Assembly (NCBI GenBank): GCA_018402545.1
Contig: JAGYIL010000001.1
Location: 2,294,001 to 2,358,000 of the forward strand
Length of the DNA: 64,000 nucleotides
Origin: Saccharospirillum sp.
GTDB lineage: Bacteria > Pseudomonadota > Gammaproteobacteria > Pseudomonadales > Natronospirillaceae
Direction of reading: 5' to 3'
The notes under the pieces are model-generated. The model searched no databases. It saw nothing but the letters and a program-made list of their open reading frames with translations, and was not told the DNA's origin. Positions within the stretch are counted from its first letter, which is position 1. Every line of letters starts with the position of its first letter. Shown in pieces: positions 17,379 to 27,649 of this stretch. The position numbers and the translations under genes are program-made.

Positions 17379-18412
17379 TCCGCCTGTTTCTGATGTTAGG
17401 CTCCGCCCTCCTGCTGACTGGCTGCGCCCAGTTTTACGCACAACAAAGCAATGTGAACGAACAAATAGATACCTGGGTTGAAAACCACCAGTACGATAAA
17501 GCCCTGGCGACCATTAATGCCATGGACCCTGAACACGAGACCTACCCGGAATTACGCCAACGCTCGAGCGTCATTGAGCAAAGACGATCCGACTACATCG
17601 ATGAGCAACTCGAAAGCGCCAGCCGCCATGAAGCCGATAACGACTGGGCAGGTGCCATTGTGGTTTTGGACGCGGCCCTGGCCAACCTGCCGGAAGCGCC
17701 GGAACTGCTGTCACAGCGCCGCGAATACGATCAACGCCGCCTGAACAGCATCAACCGCAGTGAAAATGCCATTCTACTGGCCCGCGCCCGCTACTTGCTG
17801 GCCATTCGCGACAGCGAAGAGAACCTGCTGAAAGCGACGCCCAATAACTTCTTTACCCAACAACGCTACCGAACCTTTCAACAGGAGCTGAAAACCATCT
17901 CGCGGCAACTTTATGCCTCCGGCCGACAAGCGCTGTATGAAAACGACTCTTTCCGTGCGGTACAGGCATTAACTCTGTCGAACCGGCTGTCACCCAACGA
18001 GTTGAGCCAGGAATTGCTGAACAGCATTCAACAAGCCCAGCAGACGGAACGCCAGGAAGCCAGAACCCAGGAGGCTGCTGTCGCCGAACAACAATGGCCG
18101 CAACTGGAGGAAGCCTTTGCATTAAGCATGTCGTTGAACGACCTGGCCGGTGCAAGACGTCTGCTCACTGAAATGACGGAGCTCGACCCTGAAAAAGCGG
18201 AACCGATGCTTGAAGAGCTGAATACCCGCCTGGCCAGTGAGTCGGCCCTACTCAAGGAACGGGGCGAATTGCTCTACAGCCAGGGCTTTCTGGGCGAAGC
18301 ACTGGATGTGTGGGAAGAAGCCCTGACCCTGACGCCCAACGACCCCGAGCTGCAAGCCAATGCCGAGCGAGCCAGAACCTTTCTGACGAATCTGGATCGC
18401 TGGTCTAACTAG
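17375..18412 (+). CDS. lipoprotein with TPR-like helical repeats, coupled to the cyclase
   Basis: Protein of 345 aa with a lipoprotein signal (MIRLFLMLGSALLLTGCAQF; LTGC lipobox, Cys at 17). The rest is helical with TPR-like units (WVENHQYDKALATINAMDP; GELLYSQGFLGEALDVWEEA) and an Arg/Gln-rich central segment. It is probably in the periplasm or outer membrane. Start and stop overlap as ATGA with the cyclase, so it may tune the sensor domain or act in the same complex. No enzymatic motif. Confidence 0.88.
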   Translation: MIRLFLMLGSALLLTGCAQFYAQQSNVNEQIDTWVENHQYDKALATINAMDPEHETYPELRQRSSVIEQRRSDYIDEQLESASRHEADNDWAGAIVVLDAALANLPEAPELLSQRREYDQRRLNSINRSENAILLARARYLLAIRDSEENLLKATPNNFFTQQRYRTFQQELKTISRQLYASGRQALYENDSFRAVQALTLSNRLSPNELSQELLNSIQQAQQTERQEARTQEAAVAEQQWPQLEEAFALSMSLNDLAGARRLLTEMTELDPEKAEPMLEELNTRLASESALLKERGELLYSQGFLGEALDVWEEALTLTPNDPELQANAERARTFLTNLDRWSN

Positions 18413-18416
18413 TGGC

Positions 18417-18611
18417 TCAACGGGCTTTAACCTGAACCTCGCCACACCGACTACACCGATACCGGGTCAGCAGCTTCCCGGCTTTCACATCAAACTGAGG
18501 CTGGTTATCGACCTCCCAGCGATGGTGGCCGTGCTTGCACAGGGTGGTCGCTTTGGCTTTTTTCTTTCGCGCCTGCTTGCGAGCGGCGTCCAGCGAGCGG
18601 ATATCGGCCAT
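18417..18611 (-). CDS. zinc-ribbon microprotein, 64 aa
   Basis: A basic N-terminal helix (DAARKQARKKKAKAT) is followed by CKHGHHRW and, 25 residues later, YRCSRCGEV. This C-x2-H ... C-x2-C layout suggests one zinc ribbon. It is convergent with the lipoprotein gene, 5 bases from its stop, and divergent from rnb. It could bind nucleic acid; function unknown. Confidence 0.75.
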   Translation of the reverse strand: MADIRSLDAARKQARKKKAKATTLCKHGHHRWEVDNQPQFDVKAGKLLTRYRCSRCGEVQVKAR

Positions 18612-18712
18612 GGGTGGCTCCTCGAATTTTACCCGCCCAGCTTATCAAAAAGCCGACCGTTTCCGGTATACTGCGCGCCCACAACGAAATGCGAACCCGA
18701 TTCAGGTCCTCT

Positions 18713-20659
18713 ATGCTCGATGCCAAAGCCCTCGCCCAGCTTCAATCTCTGAAAAGTGACATCAAGTCCACCACGCCCGAACCCCTGGTCATGCGCGGCA
18801 CTATTAAAGGCACCGGCCGCAGTTTCGGCTTCGTAATCGCTGCCGACGCCACCGAGTATTTTCTACCGCCCGATGCCATGGCCAAGGTATTCCCCGGCGA
18901 TGAAGTCGAGTTCACCATTGAGGAAACCGCCGAAGGCAAGGTCAACGCTGATCTGGTCAAACTGGTATCGTCACCGCTGACCGAGTTTATGGGCCGCTAT
19001 GTCGTGCGCGGCAAAGCCCAGGGTGTGGAACCCGAAGTTATCGGGCATGCAAAATGGCTGTTCGTGCCGCCCAAAAAGACCGCAGACGCTAACAATGGTC
19101 AATGGGTTAAAGCCAAAGTAACCCGCCACCCATGGGAAACCGGCAAAGCCCAGGCTGAAGTAATCAATGTAATCGGTAGCGAAGAGGAGCCTGGTACCTG
19201 GCATGCCATTGCCATTGAAAAGCACCAGTTACCCGGCGACTTTTCAGCCGAAGCCCTGGCTGCTGCCGAAGCGCTCAATGAAAACCTGATCGAATCAGCC
19301 AGCGAAGGCCGGAGCGACTTGCGCGACATTCCCTTTGTCACCATCGACAATGCCTCCACCAAAGACATGGACGATGCCCTCTATGCGGAAGAAACCGACG
19401 ATGGCTGGCTACTGCGCGTTGCCATTGCCGACCCGGCTGCCTGGTTCCCTGCCGACTCACCGCTTGAAGTCGAAGCCCGGCAACGCCTGACCACGACTTA
19501 CCTGCCTGGCCGCCCGATCAGCATGCTGCCCGAACGCCTGGCTAACGACCTGTGTTCACTGACGCCCAATGCTGACCGGTTGGCACTGGTGTTTCACATC
19601 CGCGTCGCTACCGACGGCAGCCTGAGCAAACTGGCGATTACCCCTGCGGTCATTCGCAGTACGGCCAAACTGAGCTATCAGGAAGTCAGCGAATGGCTCG
19701 ACGGCGCCGCCCCAATACCGGCTGCCCACTGGCACCTGGAAACGCTCAAACAATGCTGCAAAGCTCTGTTCGACTGGCGCAAGAACAACGCCCTAATCAT
19801 GCAGGAGCGACCCGACTACCGGGTGAAGGTCGATGAACAGTTGAACGTCACCGGTGTGGTGAAAGAAGAACGCAACACCGCCAACAGCCTGGTCGAAGAA
19901 AGCATGCTCGCGGTCAATCGCATTGCCGCCGCCTGGCTGGCCGAAGACAATGCCCTGTTCATGACCCACGCCGGCTTTCGGCCCGACCGTGAAGAGGAAC
20001 TCAAAGGCCTGCTGCGCGAATTCGCCAAAGACGTTGCCGATACCGATGGCCATGACCCGGAAGGTTTTAAAACTATTTTGCGCGCCGCTCGCACGGTCGA
20101 AGACTTCCCGCTGCTGAGCGTGCTACTCAAGCGGTTGGAGCGCGGCGCCTGGTCCAGCACCACGGCACCCCACTTTGGCCTCGGTTTCGACCATTACACC
20201 ACCGTAACCAGCCCAATCCGTAAATACACGGATCTCGCGCTGCATCGGCTGATTCACGCCAAACTGGCCGGCCAGCCCTTCACTCTGCCCGCCGAGCTGA
20301 CCGACGACCTCAACGAACGCCTCGGCAACAGCCGCAAAGCCGCCAACGAAGTTGAAAACCGCCTGCGTTTGGACTGGTTAAGCCAGCAACCTGAACAAAG
20401 CTGGCAAGCCACCGTCGTTCACATCAACTCGGGCGGCATCATCGCCCAGCTCGACGACAACGGCGCTGCCGGCTTCATCGATCTGCGCGGCCAGAAGAAA
20501 AAACTGAGCTACGACCCCCTGCGCATGATGATGAAGGGTGAAAGCCAGAGCTTTATGCTGAACCAGCCACTGACAGTAACCATCGCCAAGATAGAGGGTG
20601 ACAAGCTAGAATTGAGTTTGGTGGAAGACAGCCAGGTGGAACCTGGCGTCTCGGAATAA
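18713..20659 (+). CDS. rnb: exoribonuclease II
   Basis: RNase II/R-family 3'-5' exoribonuclease of about 648 aa, close to E. coli RNase II (644 aa) and shorter than RNase R. It has an N-terminal cold-shock domain (GRSFGFVIAADATEYFLPP), the RNB active site with clustered Asp (IDNASTKDMDDALY), LPERLANDLCSL, HFGLGFDHYTTVTSPIRKY, and a C-terminal S1 domain. The start at MLDAKALAQ gives the family length; in-frame ATGs at 18614 and 18689 are alternatives. A TATACT -10 lies at about 18667. It is in the middle of the flagellar locus but has no flagellar role I know of. Confidence 0.95.
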   Translation: MLDAKALAQLQSLKSDIKSTTPEPLVMRGTIKGTGRSFGFVIAADATEYFLPPDAMAKVFPGDEVEFTIEETAEGKVNADLVKLVSSPLTEFMGRYVVRGKAQGVEPEVIGHAKWLFVPPKKTADANNGQWVKAKVTRHPWETGKAQAEVINVIGSEEEPGTWHAIAIEKHQLPGDFSAEALAAAEALNENLIESASEGRSDLRDIPFVTIDNASTKDMDDALYAEETDDGWLLRVAIADPAAWFPADSPLEVEARQRLTTTYLPGRPISMLPERLANDLCSLTPNADRLALVFHIRVATDGSLSKLAITPAVIRSTAKLSYQEVSEWLDGAAPIPAAHWHLETLKQCCKALFDWRKNNALIMQERPDYRVKVDEQLNVTGVVKEERNTANSLVEESMLAVNRIAAAWLAEDNALFMTHAGFRPDREEELKGLLREFAKDVADTDGHDPEGFKTILRAARTVEDFPLLSVLLKRLERGAWSSTTAPHFGLGFDHYTTVTSPIRKYTDLALHRLIHAKLAGQPFTLPAELTDDLNERLGNSRKAANEVENRLRLDWLSQQPEQSWQATVVHINSGGIIAQLDDNGAAGFIDLRGQKKKLSYDPLRMMMKGESQSFMLNQPLTVTIAKIEGDKLELSLVEDSQVEPGVSE

Positions 20660-20899
20660 TCGATATCAATGAGCCTCATCGGTAAGTAGCCAGGCCCTCG
20701 GCACCCACCCTACTATTCATGCCATGAATACAGGGTATAAGGTGCCATTACTTAACTTTTGTGCTGTTTTTCACTAAACTGCGCCTCGCTTATGCTCAGC
20801 CAGTCCCGGTTGTTGACGCAAGCGTCCGGTGTTTCAGGCAACCCCGTTGCCCTGCCGGCTCAGCCGCGCCGCAACCCCTTCACTGTTGGAGAATTAACC

Positions 20900-23491
20900 G
20901 TGCTAGAAGCCTATCGTAACCATGTCGAAGAGCGCGCCGCTCTTGGCATTCCGCCCAAGCCGCTGACTGCCGACCAGGTAACCGCGCTGGTGGAGCTGCT
21001 GAAAAACCCGCCTGCAGGCGAAGAAGCCTTCATTAAAGATTTGATCGTCAACCGGGTACCGCCTGGCGTTGACGAAGCCGCCTATGTAAAAGCCGCCTTC
21101 CTGTCTGCCGTTGCCAAAGGCGAAGCCGAATGCCCGCTGATCGACGCCGAAGAAGCCGTGCAACTGCTCGGCACCATGCAGGGTGGCTACAACATCGAAA
21201 CCCTGGTTGGCCTGCTGACCGACGACAAGCTGGCTGAAGCCGCCGCCGAAGAGCTGAAGCACACCCTGCTGGTGTTCGATGCCTTCCACGATGTTGATGA
21301 ACTGGCCAAAGCCGGCAACGCCGCCGCCAAGAGCGTCATGCAATCCTGGGCTGATGCCGAGTGGTTCCTGAACAAGCCCGACGTGCCTGAAAAACTGACC
21401 CTGACCGTCTTCAAAGTCACCGGTGAAACCAATACCGATGACTTGTCTCCGGCGCAGGACGCCTGGTCGCGTCCGGATATCCCGCTGCACGCCCTGGCCA
21501 TGTACAAAATGAGCCGCGACGGCCTGACACCCGACAAAGAAGGCGAAATCGGCCCGATTCAGCAAATTGAAAAGCTGAAAGAAAAAGGCCACTCGATTGC
21601 TCTGGTCGGTGATGTGGTAGGTACCGGTTCTTCGCGTAAATCGGCCACCAACTCCGTGCTGTGGCACACCGGCGAAGACATGCCGTTCGTGCCGAACAAA
21701 CGCACTGGTGGCTTCGTACTAGGCAACAAGATCGCCCCCATCTTCTTCAACACCATGGAAGATTCCGGTGCCTTGCCCATCGAAGTTGACGTCAATGAGC
21801 TGAACATGGGCGACGTGATTGACGTTTACCCCTTCGCTGGCAAAGTTGAACGCGATGGCAACGTAATTGCCGAATTCGAACTGAACACCCAAGTGCTGCT
21901 CGACGAAGTACGCGCCGGTGGCCGTATTCCGCTGATCATCGGCCGTGGCCTGACCGACCGTGCCCGTGAAGCCATGGGCCTGGAACCAAGCAAAGTATTC
22001 CGTCGCCCGGGCGCCGTTGCTGACAGCAAAGCCGGTTACACCCTGGCACAGAAGATGGTCGGCAAGGCCTGTGGCCTTGAAGGTGTTCGCCCTGGCCAGT
22101 ACTGCGAACCGAAGATGACCACCGTCGGCTCTCAGGACACCACCGGTCCGATGACCCGTGATGAACTGAAAGACCTGGCCTGCCTGGGCTTCTCGTCTGA
22201 CCTGGTAATGCAGTCGTTCTGCCATACTGCGGCCTACCCGAAACCGGTCGACATCGAAACCCAGCACACCCTGCCCGACTTTATCAAGAACCGTGGCGGC
22301 GTTTCCCTGCGCCCGGGTGACGGCATCATCCACTCCTGGCTGAACCGCATGTTGCTGCCCGATACCGTCGGTACCGGTGGCGACTCCCACACCCGCTTCC
22401 CGATGGGCATCTCCTTCCCGGCCGGTTCTGGCCTGGTTGCATTTGCCGCTGCCACTGGCGTTATGCCGCTGGACATGCCGGAATCGGTTCTGGTTCGTTT
22501 CAAGGGCAAGCGTCAGCCTGGCATCACCCTGCGCGACCTGGTGCACGCCATTCCTTACGCCGCCATCAAAGAAGGTCACCTGACCGTTGAGAAGAAAGGC
22601 AAGAAGAACGTCTTCTCCGGTCGGATTCTGGAGATTGAAGGCCTGGAAGAACTGACCGTTGAACAGGCCTTTGAACTGTCTGACGCTTCAGCCGAACGCT
22701 CTGCCGCCGGTTGTACCATCACCCTGGGTGAAGACTCAGTGGCTGAATACCTGCGCTCCAACGTCGTTATGCTGCGCTGGATGATCTCCAACGGCTACGG
22801 CGATGCCCGTACCCTGGAACGCCGCGCCAAGGCGATGGAAGAGTGGCTGGCCAGCCCGAACCTGATGCGTGCCGACAAAGATGCCGAGTACCACACCGTC
22901 ATTGAAATCGACATGGACCAGATCAAGGAGCCGATTCTCTGCGCCCCGAACGATCCGGATGATGCCCGCACCCTGTCTGATGTGGCGGGCGAAAAGATCG
23001 ACGAAGTCTTCATCGGTTCGTGCATGACCAACATCGGTCACTTCCGCGCTGCCGGTAAGCTGCTCGACGCGCACAACGCGCCGATCGCCACTCGTCTGTG
23101 GGTCTCCCCGCCGACGAAGATGGACCAGGCCCAGTTGATGGAAGAAGGCTACTACAACATTTTCGGCCGTGCCGGTGCCCGCACCGAAATGCCGGGTTGT
23201 TCACTGTGCATGGGCAACCAGGCACGGGTAGCGGCCAAGTCGACCGTGGTCTCCACCTCTACGCGGAACTTCCCTAACCGCCTGGGTGACGGTGCCAATG
23301 TGTACCTGGCTTCCGCCGAGCTGGCCGCCATTGCTGCCCTGAACGGCAAGCTGCCAACGGCTGCCGAGTACCTGGAAATCGCCAACAAGATCGACAGCAT
23401 GTCAGCGGATATCTACCGCTACCTGAACTTCGACAAGATGGAAGATTTCATCAAGGCCGCCGATTCGGTGATTGCCACTTCAGCGGCTTAA
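20900..23491 (+). CDS. acnB: bifunctional aconitate hydratase 2 / 2-methylisocitrate dehydratase
   Basis: TCA-cycle aconitase B of 863 aa, colinear with E. coli AcnB from [14 protein letters not shown] to the C-terminal YRYLNF. The HEAT-like domain is first, then the swivelling domain ([19 protein letters not shown]), then the catalytic domains with the 4Fe-4S ligands in [13 protein letters not shown] and [11 protein letters not shown]. The GTG at 20900 is chosen because GGAG lies 8 bases upstream and it aligns with AcnB; the frame extends upstream to 20759 with unrelated residues. The 240-base upstream gap holds a weak TTAACT-N17-TAAACT promoter candidate at about 20752-20780. Confidence 0.98.
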   Translation: MLEAYRNHVEERAALGIPPKPLTADQVTALVELLKNPPAGEEAFIKDLIVNRVPPGVDEAAYVKAAFLSAVAKGEAECPLIDAEEAVQLLGTMQGGYNIETLVGLLTDDKLAEAAAEELKHTLLVFDAFHDVDELAKAGNAAAKSVMQSWADAEWFLNKPDVPEKLTLTVFKVTGETNTDDLSPAQDAWSRPDIPLHALAMYKMSRDGLTPDKEGEIGPIQQIEKLKEKGHSIALVGDVVGTGSSRKSATNSVLWHTGEDMPFVPNKRTGGFVLGNKIAPIFFNTMEDSGALPIEVDVNELNMGDVIDVYPFAGKVERDGNVIAEFELNTQVLLDEVRAGGRIPLIIGRGLTDRAREAMGLEPSKVFRRPGAVADSKAGYTLAQKMVGKACGLEGVRPGQYCEPKMTTVGSQDTTGPMTRDELKDLACLGFSSDLVMQSFCHTAAYPKPVDIETQHTLPDFIKNRGGVSLRPGDGIIHSWLNRMLLPDTVGTGGDSHTRFPMGISFPAGSGLVAFAAATGVMPLDMPESVLVRFKGKRQPGITLRDLVHAIPYAAIKEGHLTVEKKGKKNVFSGRILEIEGLEELTVEQAFELSDASAERSAAGCTITLGEDSVAEYLRSNVVMLRWMISNGYGDARTLERRAKAMEEWLASPNLMRADKDAEYHTVIEIDMDQIKEPILCAPNDPDDARTLSDVAGEKIDEVFIGSCMTNIGHFRAAGKLLDAHNAPIATRLWVSPPTKMDQAQLMEEGYYNIFGRAGARTEMPGCSLCMGNQARVAAKSTVVSTSTRNFPNRLGDGANVYLASAELAAIAALNGKLPTAAEYLEIANKIDSMSADIYRYLNFDKMEDFIKAADSVIATSAA

Positions 23492-23506
23492 TTGGCCAGC
23501 TGAAAC

Positions 23507-23535
23507 AAAAAAACCCGCCTCGGCGGGTTTTTTTT
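23507..23535. terminator. bidirectional terminator between acnB and fliD
   Basis: AAACCCGC-CTCG-GCGGGTTT at 23511-23530, flanked by an A-run on the left and a T-run on the right. It therefore has a U-tract in both directions, ending acnB (plus) and fliD (minus). Confidence 0.92.
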
Positions 23536-23566
23536 GGCTGAAAACTTACCATACAGCTTTCGCCAA

Positions 23567-26500
23567 TTACTCCCTACCTGCCGCCATGGCTTCAAACTGC
23601 TGGGTCAAAAAGTCTTCAGTACTCTTCAACTGATTCACAATCTGATCGTTGAACAGGAACTTGGCCTTCAAACGCTTTTCCTGTGCCTCCAGACGGGCAT
23701 CCAGGCGTTCCCGGTCTTCGGTAATGCCTTCCATATCCCGCTCAAGCGCTTTTTCGCGATTGGTGATCAGGCCTTCCGACTTCAAAAAGCTATCGAGCGT
23801 CTTATCGAGTTTGGCGAAAATACCTTCGACCAGACTCACGCTGCCACGCTCACCGGTACCCGCACCGGCAACGCGCAAAATAAGCCCGGCCGCCGGGTCT
23901 TTTTCACCGGTGGCGTCTTTACCGGCTACGCCCTGTGTAGAGGTGGTGAAGCCAAAGACATCAATTGCACCCGCATCAATCTCGGAAACCCGAACGCTGG
24001 ACTGGGCGCCCTTCTCGACCGAGAAGATACCAAAGGTGGATGTTTCCGGATCGTACTGTACATCCACGGCTTTACCATCGGCCTGCAAGGCCGCATCGGC
24101 GTTGATGGCACGCTTCAGTTCATCTGCCAGGGCATTACCCGTGGTGTAAACGCCGCTGTTAAGGGTGATGGTGCCAGACGACTCGCCGTCTATGACAACT
24201 TTCAAATTGTTGTTGCTGTTATCGATGGTCACGGCACTGGAGAAATCCGCACCGGTACCACCGAGCAAGTAACCATTGGTAGCGCCAGAGTTGCCATCGC
24301 GGGCGGTCAACAACTGGCCGCTGCCGGTGGCTTCTACGCCATTAATGGTGCCTTTTACATCCTGGCCCCGGGCCGGTTCACCGGCGTCGCCGGTACCGGT
24401 TGAGAAGCCGAGCTGAGCTGCGGCTTCCAGGTCTACGCTGTCGAACTGAACCTGAGTGTCGTTGCCAAAGCTGATGGCAAAACGGCCGTTACCGCTGTCA
24501 TTCTGGCTATAGCTGACGGTCGCCTGACTGTCGAAGCCCTGGTAAAGCCCTTTCGCCATGCCAAACCCATCCGCCCCGGCATTGCCGGCACCGTCGCTGA
24601 TGCCGAGGGAGGTTCCCGTGGTATTCGACACACTGATGGCGGCGCTGGCGCCATAGGTCATCAGCGTCGGCTCGCCCATTTTGGACAGAGTTTCGAAATA
24701 AAGCTGGCCGTTTTCATCCAGTTTGGCTTCAACATCACCTGCCTGGAACTCGCCACCGCCGCCGGCTGCGGCAAGGGCGGTATCGAGCGCTTGCTGAATG
24801 ACGGCCAGGTTCGATTCACCATCGTTTGTGCCCGTGGTGCCATCGCCATTAACGTTGACATCAATATCGATGCCATCAACCGTCAGGCTAAAACTGGTTG
24901 GGTCGGCGCTGAAATCCACCCCGGTGCGCAAATCGGCGGTGCCAGCCTGAGTTGTCGCACCCAGGCCATCTTTGGTGATTTCAAGTGTCTGGCCAGAACC
25001 GGTCGCCGTGGTATTAAGTACCAGACCATTGGAGTCCAGAGTCGCTTCTATGTTGCCGGCCAGGCCCGGGGTTGCTGCAATGGCCGCGTTGATGCTGTCG
25101 AGCGTTGACGCGCCGCTGGTCGCATCCACCCGCAGGCTGTAGTCAGTGCCATTCAGGTTCAACTGAATTTCTGAAGGTTTCGAATCAAAATCAACATTGG
25201 CACCCAGTACCCGGCTGCCTTTGGTGGTCATGGCGCCCTGAGCACCGCCCGCTATCGCCGGGTCTGCGTTAATTTGTGACTGAATGGCCGCTGCCAGGTC
25301 ATCGGGGGTTTCATAAGTACCCGCCGCCACACTAACCACGCCGCTGCTTACATCACCATAACGGTTTGAGTAGCTCAGGGAAAAGTCAGCTGCATCACTT
25401 AGCGTAAACCCGCTGGTTCCGGTGCCTGACTGTAACCCCAGAACATCAACACCTGTGGTGTTAATGTTCGAAACGGTCAGTTCCTGGGTACCTGCCTCGG
25501 GCTCTGTACGGAACACCAGCCGATCGGCACTGTTGAATTCGGCCTGCACCATGCCGGCAAACCCAGCCGCATTAAGCTCGGACTGAATGTAGGCCAGTGC
25601 ATCCTCGCGCGTACGCTCGGTCGCTACGTTGCCGTCGGTATCGAGCACGCTGCTCCAGTCTTCATCAAGTGTAATGTTAACTGGCCCTGCGGGCGCACCT
25701 GCTACGCCCGTCAGTTCCAGATCAAAACTGACGCTATTGCTTTCGAAGTTGATACCAGAGTCTTCGTCAACTGCCTGAGTGCCAGGAGAGGTAGTGGCTG
25801 CAAAGCCGGCATCACTCAGACCCGAGAAGTACTGGCCTGCCACCTGGCCGGTTCCTGACGGCGTAAGCCCCAGCGTATTCGCCAAGGTTGGATCAGCAGA
25901 TGAAATATTGACCGTTGAGGCAGAGCCAAACTTGGATGAGGTAATGGAAAAACTCTGATTATCGGCATCAAACTGAACCGAAGCAGACTGGCCGGTTCCG
26001 ACAAAAGCGCTGTTGATAGAGGACTGCAGCATCAGCGCCAGGTCGTCCCCGTTGCTGTAACTGCCCTGCTCGAGCGATACGGTACGCTGGGTACCGTTCA
26101 GTTGCAGGGCGAACTCGTCATTGCTGCCACCGATGACCACATCGCTGGCAAAATCGAGCCCTGCTGCGCTAAGACCTTCCCAGACAGCCTGCTCGGCGGC
26201 TTTTTCGATCACAACATCGTAGTTGCCGGGCTTGGTATCTTCCCCCTGGGCGATATATCGGATCTGACTGTCGGTGGCCGTTTGCTGGCGCGCCAGCAAG
26301 CCGGACAGGGCATCGGCATTGGCATTCAGGGCGGCTTCAAACTTGGTGCGATCAAACTGGAACTGGAAATTCTGGGTCTGGTCGGTTTCGAGCCCTACGT
26401 CAGCCAAGCTGCGGAAATCGGCGCCGGTCAGGTTTTCGACGATGGCGTTCAGGCCGCTGCGCATTTGGCTGTAGGTGCTGCGCAGGGTTGAGTCGCCCAG

Positions 26501-27463
26501 CAACAGGCCACCGGTGCCTTCGTCAGGGTCGAACTTGTTTACTTCGTCATAGACAAATTTGAACTCGTTGAACGCCTCGACAAAGGCTTCCATCTTATCG
26601 GCTACTTCACCGGTATTGCGATTAACATTCAGGTTGATAGTGCCGGTGGTTTCCTGATTGAGGTTCAGGGTCACACCCCGAATCACTTCATCAACCTGGT
26701 TGCTGGCCGAGGTGATATCGAGCCCGTTCACCCGCAGCAATGCATTTTCACCGCGCTGAGTTTCACGCATGTTGCTGTCCGGGTCGTTCTGAGCGGCGTT
26801 ATAGGCCAGTGATTGCAAACCGGCATCGCCACTGGCGGTGATCTCCATGCTGCTTTCTTCGCCGGTTTCGTCGCTGCTCAGGAGCAAGCGATAGCCGACG
26901 CCATCGTACACAATGCTGGCGGTCACGCCTTCCACATCTTTGTTAATGGAATCCCGCAGGCCAGACAGCGTGTTATTGCTCGAATCGACATCGATGCTGA
27001 AGGAGGGTTGTTCTGCGTTTTGCTCGAAGCCGGTGTAGTCACCCGTCGCCTCGTCATAGCCGGTGGTGCCGAATTTGAACGTAAGTGTGCCGGTACCAAC
27101 GGTATCGCTCACTGATGTATAGGCTTTGGTAGCCAGGGTATGGGCGCTTGCGACCTGATCGACCGCTACGCGGTAATTGCCAGGTTCGGCCGTGGAATTG
27201 GTGGTGGCGGTAAGGGCACTTTCGTCACTGCTGGACGCCGTAGTACCGCGAATCAGGTTCCCGCTGGCAAGGGAAGATGCAGCACTCTGCACTTTATCGA
27301 GCGCGCTGCGCACTTCGCCGTAGGCGGTGATTTTGGCTTCGACTTCGGCTTCTTTGCGATCAAGACGCAGTTCGGTTGGTTCACGCTCTGCGGCGATAAT
27401 CTGGTCAACCAGGTCACTGGTCAACAAGCCCGATCCGATACCAAGAGACTCAATACTCGCCAT
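23567..27463 (-). CDS. fliD: flagellar filament cap protein FliD, giant form (1298 aa)
   Basis: The N-terminus (MASIESLGIGSGLLTSDLVD) and the C-terminal coiled coil (GEKDPAAGLILRV; IFAKLDKTLDSFLKSEGLI; KFLFNDQIVNQLKSTEDFL) are those of FliD (HAP2), which caps the growing filament and promotes flagellin folding. Usual FliD is about 450-680 aa. The extra length is a continuous, Gly/Asp/Thr/Ser-rich middle with repeated units such as LQLNGTQRTVSLEQGSYSNG, DYSLRVDATSG and VVIDGESSGTITLNSGVY. Several look like flagellin-IN-type beta hairpins. No stop or frameshift interrupts it. It is secreted and surface-exposed. Confidence 0.93.
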   Translation of the reverse strand: MASIESLGIGSGLLTSDLVDQIIAAEREPTELRLDRKEAEVEAKITAYGEVRSALDKVQSAASSLASGNLIRGTTASSSDESALTATTNSTAEPGNYRVAVDQVASAHTLATKAYTSVSDTVGTGTLTFKFGTTGYDEATGDYTGFEQNAEQPSFSIDVDSSNNTLSGLRDSINKDVEGVTASIVYDGVGYRLLLSSDETGEESSMEITASGDAGLQSLAYNAAQNDPDSNMRETQRGENALLRVNGLDITSASNQVDEVIRGVTLNLNQETTGTINLNVNRNTGEVADKMEAFVEAFNEFKFVYDEVNKFDPDEGTGGLLLGDSTLRSTYSQMRSGLNAIVENLTGADFRSLADVGLETDQTQNFQFQFDRTKFEAALNANADALSGLLARQQTATDSQIRYIAQGEDTKPGNYDVVIEKAAEQAVWEGLSAAGLDFASDVVIGGSNDEFALQLNGTQRTVSLEQGSYSNGDDLALMLQSSINSAFVGTGQSASVQFDADNQSFSITSSKFGSASTVNISSADPTLANTLGLTPSGTGQVAGQYFSGLSDAGFAATTSPGTQAVDEDSGINFESNSVSFDLELTGVAGAPAGPVNITLDEDWSSVLDTDGNVATERTREDALAYIQSELNAAGFAGMVQAEFNSADRLVFRTEPEAGTQELTVSNINTTGVDVLGLQSGTGTSGFTLSDAADFSLSYSNRYGDVSSGVVSVAAGTYETPDDLAAAIQSQINADPAIAGGAQGAMTTKGSRVLGANVDFDSKPSEIQLNLNGTDYSLRVDATSGASTLDSINAAIAATPGLAGNIEATLDSNGLVLNTTATGSGQTLEITKDGLGATTQAGTADLRTGVDFSADPTSFSLTVDGIDIDVNVNGDGTTGTNDGESNLAVIQQALDTALAAAGGGGEFQAGDVEAKLDENGQLYFETLSKMGEPTLMTYGASAAISVSNTTGTSLGISDGAGNAGADGFGMAKGLYQGFDSQATVSYSQNDSGNGRFAISFGNDTQVQFDSVDLEAAAQLGFSTGTGDAGEPARGQDVKGTINGVEATGSGQLLTARDGNSGATNGYLLGGTGADFSSAVTIDNSNNNLKVVIDGESSGTITLNSGVYTTGNALADELKRAINADAALQADGKAVDVQYDPETSTFGIFSVEKGAQSSVRVSEIDAGAIDVFGFTTSTQGVAGKDATGEKDPAAGLILRVAGAGTGERGSVSLVEGIFAKLDKTLDSFLKSEGLITNREKALERDMEGITEDRERLDARLEAQEKRLKAKFLFNDQIVNQLKSTEDFLTQQFEAMAAGRE

Positions 27464-27502
27464 AGTTCACCCATTCAATCAAACGTTCAGAACCTGCAAA
27501 CA

Positions 27503-27558
27503 CAAAAACAGGATACTCAAGGTATCGGCTGAGGCCGACATTCCTTGATACCCTGTTT
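27503..27558 (-). terminator. terminator-like imperfect palindrome between flaG and fliD
   Basis: On the minus strand an imperfect stem (ACAGGGTATCAAGG pairing with CCTTGAGTATCCTGT) is followed by TTTTTG. This lies 40 bases before fliD and suggests that fliC-flaG transcription is attenuated or ended before fliD. No RpoN or FliA promoter was evident for fliD. Confidence 0.65.
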
Positions 27559-27576
27559 GTAAGTTTCTGTAGCGGC

Positions 27577-27645
27577 GAGTTAGGAGCTGCGAGTTTAAAG
27601 CTAAAAATCTTTAACTCAAAGCTAACAGCTCGTAGCTAACAGCTT
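27577..27645. repeat. AGCT-rich repeat tract after flaG
   Basis: About 70 bases ending 4 bases from the flaG stop. Contains GAGCTGCGAG (27584-27593), GCTAACAGCTCGTAGCTAAC and an imperfect stem GAGTTTAAAG / CTTTAACTC. Same word family as the tract after fleQ. Confidence 0.8.
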
Positions 27646-27649
27646 CCTT

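Noticed and set aside
21719-22579. Minus-strand open frame (286 codons) inside acnB
   Set aside because: Antisense shadow of a highly conserved acnB; no independent start signal or domain.
23534-24403. Plus-strand open frame (289 codons) overlapping the fliD 3' end
   Set aside because: It spans the bidirectional terminator and lies antisense to the conserved FliD C-terminus; no protein-like motif.
23567-27463. FliD length as a sequencing frameshift or fusion of two genes
   Set aside because: The frame is uninterrupted, with one FliD N-terminus and one C-terminus and a compositionally uniform middle; no second start region inside.
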